Source: Amborella trichopoda
Taxonomy: Eukaryota > Streptophyta > Magnoliopsida > Amborellales > Amborellaceae
Reading direction: 5' to 3'
Length of the DNA: 64,000 nt
Assembly: GCF_000471905.2 (NCBI RefSeq)
Contig: NW_006499997.1
Coordinates: 685,189 to 749,188, forward strand
Notes under the pieces: generated by a model
The model's input: only the letters and a program-made list of their open reading frames with translations
What the model was told of the DNA's origin: nothing
Database searches by the model: none
Part shown: in pieces, positions 55,537 through 64,000 of the stretch
How positions within the stretch are numbered: position 1 is the stretch's first letter
Layout: every line of letters starts with the position of its first letter
Translations under genes and position numbers: made by a program

Positions 55537-58500
55537 CCACCTGGTCCTACTGGTACCCAAGACACCGCCAAATCATGAGAACACTGCAAAATAAGCCTAA
55601 AACTAGGAAACCTCTAAAACAATACTGGAACGGCTTCAAAACACATGGAAAAGGGTAGTTTGGTATTCCTGAAGGACGTTCACAAATTTTCATCGCATTC
55701 CGATAAGTTTTGATATGATCAAGATGAAACTCGGTTCTCAAATTTAGTTCCTATAATGCTGAAAAGTGACTTTATAACTACAACCCCATTTTCGAGGCTT
55801 GAAAACAATACCAGACCACCACCATTAAATCTGTATCATCGAAAAACCCCTAGGGAACAAATTTGGGCTCAATCGGACCTTTCAGGACCATTCTGGGCCC
55901 AAATCACCGTAAAAATGTAAGTTTTACACTATTGCAGTTCAACCGCGGTGAACCAGTTTCCATTTATGGAAACTGTGTTTTCACCTCTCGGGATGATTTT
56001 CAAATACTCATAACTCATTCGTTTTGAGTCGAAATATCCTCAATTTTGGATACGAGCATGCATCATGATATAGCCCAAGACGAGATAATTTCTAGAGAGA
56101 CGAACAGCCCAAAACCTTGAAAATCAGAATTTCAAAAGTAGATATCCCATACTTCGTGAAGTCATAACTTCCAATCCGGGTATCAGATCGTCGCAAATAT
56201 GGGTATGTTGCGACCATATTGCAAATGGCTACAGTTTGGTATAATTTTTACGCACAATTGGAGGTCGGATAGTTTGAATTTTGAGGTTCAAAAATGCAAA
56301 TTTTTTTTGGTTGCCGGACTCCCATTTTTCGGCGATTTCCCAAATTTGGAATGTGCTCAAACGGAAACCAAATCGGACAAAATTTAGTACAAAATAATTG
56401 GGACAATGTGCTCTTTAATTCATGATCAAAATGAGGATTCAAAATATCGTGAATCGTACTGAATCCTTGGTTGAAGTTTATGGACTTGGTCGAATTTTTG
56501 GTCCTTCATGAAAAGTTAGTTTCAAGACAATCAAAGGGCATCAAAATGTTTGTGATAGATCAACATCGATTCTACAACGATTGATCGCTCAAATTATCAC
56601 CGCACACATCCGAAAAAGCTCTAGAAGTCTAAACATGGCAAGAGGCCCCTCATGGAGGGATGGTTTTATCATTTGCTCAAAAGATCTAAGGGGTATTTTG
56701 ATCTTTATGTCCAAAAATGAGATTTTATTTTAATTCATTTAAATTGTAATTTTCAATTTAGCTTAGTTTTGAGCAATCCACCCTTATTTTGTTGTTTCTT
56801 TGTATAAGGAACTTCAGTCATTTGTAAACCTAAGTTGGGAAGCATAATAAAAATTGGGTTCTTGCCCCTTTAAGTCTTTCAATAGACATGACTTCTAACT
56901 TCAAATGTGAGGAGAGAGAAAATTTTTGGTAGAAAGAGAAATTACCCCTTACACCCCAAGCCCATTCTCTCTCCTCTCCCTCTTCCCTATCTTCTTTCTT
57001 TCTCTTTAACCCATTTTCCCTACACGCAAAACTTAGGGCCTCCCCAACCAGCAGCCCCATCTCCTTACCTTCTCTCTGTGCTTCTCTTCCCTACCCTCTC
57101 TTACATGCAATTCTCCTCTCCTATTTTCTCTCTCTCTTCCCTTATCAGCTCCTAGAATTACTCTCTTCCTCTTCATCGGCTCGTATCTCACAACTCTCCC
57201 ATCTGTCGCGAGATTCACTCTTCTAATCGCCCAAACTCCCTATCCGTCCTTATCCCCTTTTCTCTCCATCTGTGCCCTTATCCCCTAACTCCCTTTGCCT
57301 TTTCTTATCTCCTCGTTTTCATGCACACATACGCATAGGCCTGCACTAGAGTGTGGCTTCAGGTTCCCCCTCACATCATCCTTTCTGTTGCCCTTTTTTT
57401 ATCTCACATTTTCTCACACACGCATGCCCAAAGGCCTTAGCAACCCGCAGCCCCGTCAACTTCACTGCACTTCCTCACTCTTCCGTTTATTGTGTCGTAT
57501 GCCCAAGGCGCAACAACTAGCGGCCCCATGAACTTCACCACGTTTCTGCATTCCCTCTTTCCCCTTATTGCATCATGCGCCATGGGCCGCAACAACCTGC
57601 GGCCCCTACTTTCTTCTATCGGCTTGCTTCTCTTCGTCATCCTCTCATAACCCATAGCCGCGCTTGATGGCGGCTCCAGCAAACCTCCCACTCAACTATT
57701 TTCTCCCCCTTTCTCTCTCAAAATCTCTCTCTCTCTTACACATATATATCTCTTCTCTCCCCAAATCTTATCCCCTCTCTCTCCCCTCCACACCACTTTT
57801 CTCTCCTATTTTCTCTCTCAAACTCTCTCTCTCTCTTACACGTACCTCCCTCTCTCCCAAATCTCTCCCACGCCATTATTTTTTGTCCCTCCTATCTTGT
57901 TCAATCTCACCCCTCATTATCCCACGTACCCCTCTTTCTCTCAACTCTCTCAACCGTCTTTATCAATTCTCCCAATTGTCTTTATCTCTTTCAAATCTCC
58001 TAACAAATCGTCTTTATCTAGTTCAACACTTCCAATCCTATCCCATTCAATCTCACCCTCATTATCCCATGTACCCCTCTTTCTCTCAACTCTCTCAACC
58101 GTCTTTATCAATTCTCCCAATTGTCTTTATCTCTTTCAAATCTCCTAACAAATTATCTTTATCTAGTTCATCCCTCCCAATCCTATCTTGTTCAACCTCA
58201 CCCCTCATTATCCCACGTACCCCTCTTTCTCTCAGCTCTCTCAACTGTCTTTATCAATTCTCCCAATTGTCTTTATCTCTTTCAAATTTCGTAACAAATC
58301 GTCTTTATCTAGTTTAACCGTCCCAATCCCTTGAACCTCTCTCTCCTCTCCCTGACGTATTCCCTCTCCTCTCTTTACATACCTCTCTCTCCTCTCCCTC
58401 ATGTATTTCTCTCTCCTCTCCCTCAAGTTAATTGTCTCTCTATCTTTCTCTCTCAAATATCTCTCTCTCTTACACGTAAGCTCATACACTCACACACTCA

Positions 58501-58706
58501 CATCATACACTCTTACACTCTCACTCACATACCCATATCACCCACACATTCTAACTCACACTCACATTACACACTCTCACTCACACACTCTCACAATCAC
58601 ACATACTCACACTCTCACAATCACACATACTCACATTCACACATACACTCACACACTCTCATTCACACATTCACACTCACTCTCTCTCTCACATACTCTC
58701 ACTCAC
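55537..58706 (+). repeat. LTR-like repeat copy D, left part (split by the chromovirus)
   Basis: Starts mid-family at cctggtcctactggtaccc, lacking about 70 bases of the family's start. Continues through the full central region, including the about 450 bp absent from B, then CT-rich and CA-rich parts like B. It is interrupted at 58706 and resumes at 62401. Confidence 0.7.
57893..58320. repeat. Three tandem copies of an about 145-bp unit within copy D
   Basis: Each has tcacccctcattatcccac, ctctctcaaccgtctttatc, cccaattgtctttatctc and caaatctcctaacaaat. Copy B has a single diverged equivalent at about 41455-41600, so D has expanded. Confidence 0.85.
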
Positions 58707-59282
58707 TAATGTCGCCATACCCCTTCGTGACTGGGCCAGAGAAGGGTCGCAGAACTCAAGAGGGAATGAAAGGGCCATGACATAATAAGTAGAAATTATT
58801 AGGGTTATTTATTAAGATTATTTTAATTATTCTTTATTTAGGGAGTGCACAGTGATAATTAGCAAGACGACTTTAGAGTTTATATTGTGTTTGTCTTATA
58901 TTTGGGTTAGTTTAAGGGATATAATTAGGATAAGGGTAAATTTAGAAAAGAGTTTATCTTTATCAACAATAACCAACTTGGGAGGTCTTTTTTGGGTAAA
59001 ACATGAGAGGGAAAACATGGCTATCTAGAAGCCCGTGGATATGAGAGAGAGAAAATAGGGATAGGTGTAGAGAGTAGGTTTTTATTAGTTACCTTATTTT
59101 AGTCTATTTAAAGGGACATCTCCTTTCATTATAAATAAGTCTATGAATTGAATAAAAATTGGTCTCTTGAAAGAGATTGTTTTGGGGGTGGATTCTCTTG
59201 CAGACCGTTGAGAGAGGGTATTTTTTCGTAACCTTCCTTCTTTTTATTGTCAATTTTCTGGTTTTATTCTCTCCCTGCATCA
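58707..59282 (+). repeat. 5' LTR of the chromovirus (576 bp)
   Basis: Starts taatgtcg, where the 3' copy has tgatgcag, and ends tgcatca. Includes a likely promoter part near 59105-59140 (attttagtctatttaaaggg, then ttataaataagt). Confidence 0.9.
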
Positions 59283-59284
59283 AT

Positions 59285-59297
59285 TGGTATCAGAGCC
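59285..59297 (+). promoter_or_regulatory. Primer binding site, initiator tRNA-Met type
   Basis: TGGTATCAGAGCC lies two bases after the 5' LTR end. Confidence 0.93.
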
Positions 59298-59305
59298 AGG
59301 TTCCG

Positions 59306-60052
59306 ATGGCTTCACAAGAGACACCCCTCGATGGATTAAAAGTATTGACTGGATTAGTTCAAGCGCTAGCAGAGAGAGTAGACCAATTCATGCTTGTAGC
59401 TGCAATAGTCGATGAGCTTGCGCAAAGGTTCGCTCAGCTTCAGAATGGAAGGAATCTGGAGATTGGCGTTGGAACTCAAGGCAACAAAGATGAAATAGGT
59501 ATGCATCTTGTTCCTATGCGCCTAATGACTGAAGTACTTCGTCCTTTTATTGGTAAATTTGTTGTGGTTTATTTTGATGATATCTTGGTTTTTAACGCTA
59601 ACCCACATGACTATCTTAACCACTTGGAACAAGTTTTTTATGTGCTAATGAAGGAATCACTTATTGTGAATTTGAAAAAATGCTCATTTATGACAAACAA
59701 TGTTGTCTTTCTAGGGTATGTTGTTTCATCTGAGGAAATTAAGGTGGATCAAGAAAAAGTGAAAGCCATAGCTGAGTGGTCGGTGCCAAAGTCACTCGCT
59801 GAGGTGCGTTCTTTTCATGGCCTATCGACCTTTTATCATCGATTTATCAGCAATTTCAACACTCTAATAGCATCAGTGACTGATTGTATGAGGGTTAAAA
59901 AGTTTTCATGGAATCCCGCTGTTGAAAAGAGCTTCACTCTAATTAAACAAAAGATGATACAAGCATCAGTACTTGCCTTACCAGATTTTTTTAAGGTGTT
60001 TGAGATTGAAACTAATGCATCAAATGTTGGCATAGGGGCAATTCTAAGCTAA
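59306..60052 (+). pseudogene. In-frame gag/reverse-transcriptase deletion fusion (248 codons)
   Basis: ATG 59306 starts a gag N-terminus ([14 protein letters not shown], residues 1 to about 70). Near residue 70 (about 59505-59520) it joins [15 protein letters not shown], the middle of RT. It then has [10 protein letters not shown] (catalytic YFDD intact), the LNHLEQVF...LKKCSF...FLGYVVS block, [24 protein letters not shown] and the start of RNase H. The RNase H motif reads ETNAS where Asp is expected, so Asn replaces a catalytic residue. The frame stops after AILS. The deletion removed the gag capsid core, zinc knuckle, protease and RT fingers, so it should be inactive even though it is open. 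Confidence 0.88.
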
Positions 60053-60320
60053 GAGGGATGACCAGTGGCCTTCTTTAGTGAGAAATTGAATGATGCATGT
60101 AAGAAGTATTTGGTTTATGACCTCGAGGTTTACGCTACTGGAGGCACAACCTGATTCATAGAGAGTTTGTTCTATACTCAGATCGTGAAGTACTCCGGGA
60201 TTTGAGTTCCCAAAAAAAGTTGAATGCACGACATATTCCTTCAAGAATACACCTTCCTATTAAAGCAGAAGGCTGGAACCCAAAATAAGGCAGCTGATGC
60301 TTTAAGTAGAAGGGTAGTGT
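60053..60320 (+). pseudogene. Chromovirus RNase H remnant
   Basis: Across three frames: VAFFSEKLNDA, KKYLVYDLEVYA, HREFVLYSDREVLRDL, LQEYTFLLKQKAGTQNKAADALSRR. Two stops close to the start and a frameshift near 60140 and near 60225 disable it. Confidence 0.82.
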
Positions 60321-61210
60321 TGCTTCGAACTTTGTCTATAGAAGTGTTGGGGTTTGAAGTGATAAAAGATCAATATAAAGTTGATCTAATTTTCAGCAAG
60401 GTCCTTGAAAGGTGTGTTGATGGGCGAGACCCTATGGGTGAGTATCTCGTGTATGATGGTTGTTTAATTAAAAGTGTGCGGTTATGTATACCTGATTGCT
60501 CCCTAAGGGAAAAGATAATCATGGAGCTTCATGGTGCGGGCTTGGGTGGACACTTTGAGAATGACAAAACTATGGCTATGGTTGGAGAAAAATATTTTTG
60601 GCCACATATGCGACGAGATGTTGATCGATTTGTGATCGATGTCGAACTTGCCAAGTGTCTAAAGGTCACACACAAAATACAGGTCTTTATACTCCTCTTC
60701 CTATTTCAGATGCCCTATGGGTTGATATTTTTATAGATTTTGTACTTGGACTTCCACGTACTACACTAGGTATGGACTCTATTTTTTTTTTTTTGATCGA
60801 TTTTCCAAAATGACACATTTCATTCCATGTAGAAGAACTATGAAAGCTACACATATCGCGAATCTCTTTTTCAAAGTTATTGTAAGGCTACATGGTGTTC
60901 CTAAGTCTATTACATCTGATCAGGACACAAAAATTTTAAGTCATTTTTTGCGCAGTTTATGGAAGCGCATGGGAGCCAAACGTCAATTTTCTAGTGCCTA
61001 TCATCCTCAAACAGATGGGCAGACCGAAGTAGTGAATAGAAGTCTTGGTAACCTCTTGAGGAGTATTGGTGGTGATAACATATCTTAGTGGGACCTTGCT
61101 TTGCCTCATGCTGAGTTTGCTTACAACAGTTCAATAAATCGATCTACAGGAAAATCACCATTTGAGATTGTTAATGGCAGACGCCTAATCATATGTTGGA
61201 CCTAGTGCTA
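60321..61210 (+). pseudogene. Chromovirus integrase, zinc domain and catalytic core (frameshifted)
   Basis: 60530-60620: ELHGAGLGGHF...[14 protein letters not shown] keeps both His of the HHCC domain, but the first Cys position reads DVELAKC, with only one Cys left. After a frameshift near 60715 the core reads [43 protein letters not shown] and [17 protein letters not shown]. All three DDE residues (DIF, SDQ, TEV) are visible. A T-run at 60781-60794 and a TAG at 61086-61088 interrupt it. Confidence 0.88.
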
Positions 61211-61216
61211 TAATCC

Positions 61217-61823
61217 ATGCCAGGCAAGATAAGTGATGGTGCCAATACTTTTGTTGAGCATATTCGAGATTTGCAAACCCAAATCAAGAAGAAAATTGAG
61301 GAGAGCAATGCAAAGTATCAAAAAGCCTCAAATGACCATAGAAAAGAGAAGATTTTCAAGGAGAGTGACTTAGTAATGGTGTATTTGCGAAAGGAAAGGT
61401 TTTCGTTGGGAACCTATAATAAACTCCAGTCCAAGAAAGTGGGTCCTTGCCGCATCTTGAAACAATATGAGAAAAATACATATAAGGTAGAATTAACAAA
61501 GGCATTGGATATCTCCCCAATATTTAATATTGCTGACTTATTTGAGTTCCATGGAGACCCTCTAGAAGTCGCAGAAGATGTAATTGATATGATAAAGAAA
61601 TTACCAAGGAAGAAAGATGATGAAATTGAGCAAGTTTTGAAGACTGAAGCTTTCAAACTCTAAAAGGTTCCTATCGCCAATTTCTAATCAAATGGAAGGG
61701 CAGGCCATACTCTGATAGCACGTGGATTTTTGAGCCAGAGTTCAAAAGAGTGGATCCAGACTTATATCGCATATATACTGAAGCCAACTCGTCGAAGTCG
61801 AGTTCCTTTCAACTGGGGAGGAA
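61217..61823 (+). pseudogene. Chromovirus integrase C-terminus and chromodomain (frameshifted)
   Basis: 61217-61663 has NAKYQKASNDHRK, GDLVMV-like DLVMVYLRKERF, KKVGPCRILKQY (GPY/F module) and NIADLFEFHGD. The chromodomain follows in another frame from about 61663: SYRQFLIKWKGRPYSDSTWIFEPEF, with the aromatic and Trp residues of the fold, reaching the purine tract. A frameshift at about 61660 separates it from integrase. Chromodomains steer integration toward marked chromatin. Confidence 0.88.
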
Positions 61824-62400
61824 TGATGCAGTCATGCCCCTTCGTGACTGGGCCAAAGAAGGATCGTAGAACCCAACAGGGAAATAAAGGGCAATGACGT
61901 AATAAGGAAAAATTATTAGGGTTATTTATTATGATTATTTAAATTATTCTTTTGTTTAGGGAGTGCGCAGGGATAATTAGCAGGGCGACTTTAAAGTTTA
62001 TATTGTGTTTATCTTATATTTGGGTTAGTTTGAGGGATATAATTAGGATAAGGGTAAATTTAAAAGAGAGTTTATCTTTATCAACAATAACCAACTTGGA
62101 AAGTGTGTTTTGGGTAAAACATGAGAGGGAAAACGTGGTTATCTAGAAGCCTGTGGATATGAGAAAGAGAAAATTAGAATAGGCATAGAGAGAAGCTTTT
62201 TATTAGTTATCTTATTTTAGTCTATTTAAAGGGACATCTCCTTTCATTGTAAATCAGTCTATGAATTGAATAAAAATTGGTCTCTTGAAAGAGATTGTTT
62301 TGGAGGTGGATTCCCTTGCAGACCTTTGAGAGAGGGTATTTTTTTCTTAACTTACTTTTTTTTATTGTCAATTTTCTAGTTTTATTCTCTCCCTACATCA
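61811..62400 (+). repeat. Polypurine tract and 3' LTR of the chromovirus (577 bp)
   Basis: aactggggaggaa precedes tgatgca. The LTR ends acatca. By eye it aligns without large gaps to 58707-59282, with scattered substitutions, so the insertion is not very recent. Confidence 0.9.
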
Positions 62401-62790
62401 CTCTTACAATCACATACACTCACCCGAACACTCACATCACACACTCTCTCTCTTATACGTCCCACTCACACTCACATTACACGCTCGTTCTCTCTACCAC
62501 ACACTCCTATCTCCACTCTCTTACGCAACCCTTTCATACACTTCCACTCGCGCTTCACGCATCTTAACCTACACTGTCTTGAACCTACCTCTGTTTACTC
62601 TCAACCCCTATAGCCGTTAGTTTCCATATTACAAATAGGAGGAAAAGCCAAGTATATCCTGAAGGCCATTTTTTAATGTGTAGATCCAAGTGCTGCGTAG
62701 AAAAGCGAGAGAGCCGAATTCAAACCGCACTACAAGGATAGCTGGAGGGATTTCGAGATGATCTAAGAGGCCGAATCGCTCGGACATGTC
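62401..62790 (+). repeat. LTR-like repeat copy D, right part
   Basis: Resumes the CA-rich array, then cgtcccactcacactcac and taccacacactcctatctcc, as in B at 42065-42125. Then gaaggccattttttaatgtg, and beyond B's end the ccgaattcaaaccgc...gctggagggatttcgagat block shared with A and C. Confidence 0.75.
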
Positions 62791-63328
62791 CTCTCAATAT
62801 TCAATTTGAGGAAGTGCTTATACTATGTAGGGGCATATTGTCCACTTAGGTAAGAATATGACATACACTAAGAGTTTTCAAAAAAGGAATTTGGATTTTG
62901 AGTTCTTTAACACTTAGATAAGGCAAAACGTGAAAGTCTATATTCAATTTTAGGATGTTATTTTTCATATTCATAGGGAATATGTTATTTTTAGGAAGTT
63001 ATTTTTTTCAAAGATAGAGTGATTTCAAGGTGGGTGGATTGAGAGGATTTTAAAGACGAGGGTTTTTCTCAAATGTATCATTTAGGGAGGGTTTTATTAA
63101 TTATTTTCTTTTGAAAATTAACGATTCACATGCCATCATATCCCTTATCTTAAATTATCGAATTCTTTTAAATAATATATTTTATTGTTTAGAAAAATAT
63201 AAATTTTTCATATTTCTTTTTTTTTCAAAGAAAAACTAAAAAGTTGATCGTAATCATAAACTAAAATCTTAACCATATATATTTTTCCAGGGATGTTTTG
63301 AGGCAGGTATTTCTGGATTAGTTCTCCT
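62791..63328. other. AT-rich spacer, no gene
   Basis: No coding or repeat structure recognised. Confidence 0.4.
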
Positions 63329-63558
63329 TGCCCCACGATTCATCATATCATCATTCAAGGTTTATCTTAATTAATTGGGATTGGCTACATGAATCTTGTT
63401 CCTCCATTATTTTTTATCAATGGTCAATAAGACCAATAACAGAGGTTCAAGATTCATGATAAGATGTGGTAAAGTTTTACACTAGTTGTTTGTCTAGCGC
63501 AAGCCACCTCCTTTACCCGGGCTTGGGACAGGTTAAGGGAAAATTTAAGGTGCCCCAC
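63329..63558 (-). mobile_element. Second internally deleted RTE-type LINE derivative
   Basis: Body 63337-63550 (214 bp). TGCCCCAC occurs on both sides (63329-63336 and 63551-63558). The left end has catcatatcatcattc, then the taattgggattggctaca block. The right end has gatgtggtaaagtttta and gcttgggacaggttaaggg, the 5'-end block. Same make-up as the copy at 8644-8934. Confidence 0.7.
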
Positions 63559-64000
63559 CTGATTATGATTCTTAATTAGTACTATCCATAAGTATGAGCC
63601 TATTGGACTCTAACCAAGCAAGATATGATTCTTTTTCCCTATTTATCATCATACCAATTAAAATATAAAACATTGCTGGAATGCTTATGACTGACAAATA
63701 GATATCTAAAAAATTAGTTGTACGAATGATCATGCTTACTACAAACTTACAATTTGCAATAAACTTATGTAAAGGGAATATAGATTGAAACTTACAAGGT
63801 TCAAGCATAAATATAAAAAGAAAATCTTTTGAGAATTAGATAGGAATTAAACCCTAGAATTGTAACCACCGAGGCCATCGACAAAATTTTCTTTTGAATG
63901 TTAACTTGTAGGATGCAGACTAAATGTTTGTACACAAAGTGGATTCAAATATGTTTGCAGAATCTTCGAGTCCTAAAAATACTCTAAAGTGGTTTATGGG
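63559..64000. other. AT-rich right edge, no gene supported
   Basis: A 78-codon minus-strand frame (63572-63808) has a hydrophobic middle, but no recognised relative and no splice or promoter context. Confidence 0.35.

Larger units (their letters stand above)
58707..62400 (+). mobile_element. Ty3/gypsy chromovirus inserted in copy D, internally deleted
   Basis: LTRs 58707-59282 and 61824-62400, PBS 59285-59297, purine tract 61811-61823. The internal part is only 2.5 kb. Gag is reduced to its N-terminus and joined to the middle of RT. RNase H, integrase and a chromodomain follow. RT before integrase and the chromodomain define a chromovirus. Left flank ctcac and right flank ctctt match at only three of five bases, so the target duplication is unclear. 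Confidence 0.92.

Overview
The window is nuclear DNA of a flowering plant. The evidence is one spliced plant gene with a transit-peptide-like N-terminus, Ty1/copia, Ty3/gypsy chromovirus, L1 and RTE retroelements of plant type, a fragment of a plant LRR receptor kinase, and many MITE-like elements. A 20-base N run lies in ACGT-cycling sequence between two (AG)n tracts. It looks like pyrosequencing noise at a contig edge, so this is probably a 454-era draft assembly. A genome such as Amborella would fit, but that is a guess.

Layout: 429-16143 holds the only gene that looks intact. It has 11 exons, 344 codons and all-GT-AG introns on the plus strand. Its first two introns (5.2 and 7.9 kb) are full of small transposons. 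16.1-23.3 kb holds two MITEs, a decayed antisense RTE-type LINE with a 9-bp target duplication, and unassigned AT-rich DNA. 23.3-27.0 kb is the first of four copies (A-D) of a long, pyrimidine-rich, LTR-like repeat. 27.7-33.1 kb is a decayed Ty1/copia element with short LTRs. 33.57-33.87 kb is the assembly gap. 34.8-35.1 kb is a broken receptor-kinase fragment on the minus strand. 35.5-39.07 kb is an L1-type LINE cut off inside its reverse transcriptase.

39.5-62.8 kb is best read as one very large, pol-less LTR-type element or the ruins of one. LTR-like copy B is followed by a gypsy-type gag split by a solo LTR with a perfect CCCGG target duplication. Then come about 8 kb of unrelated tandem arrays with no pol genes, and then two more LTR-like copies, C and D, head to tail. 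Copy D was later split by a chromovirus (58707-62400) that keeps both LTRs, primer site, purine tract, integrase and chromodomain, but has lost most of gag, protease and the first half of RT.

Apart from the spliced gene, nothing here looks able to make a working protein. The novel candidate is the gag-only, array-filled giant element. The best ordinary result is the spliced gene, whose exons are too short to stand out as open reading frames.
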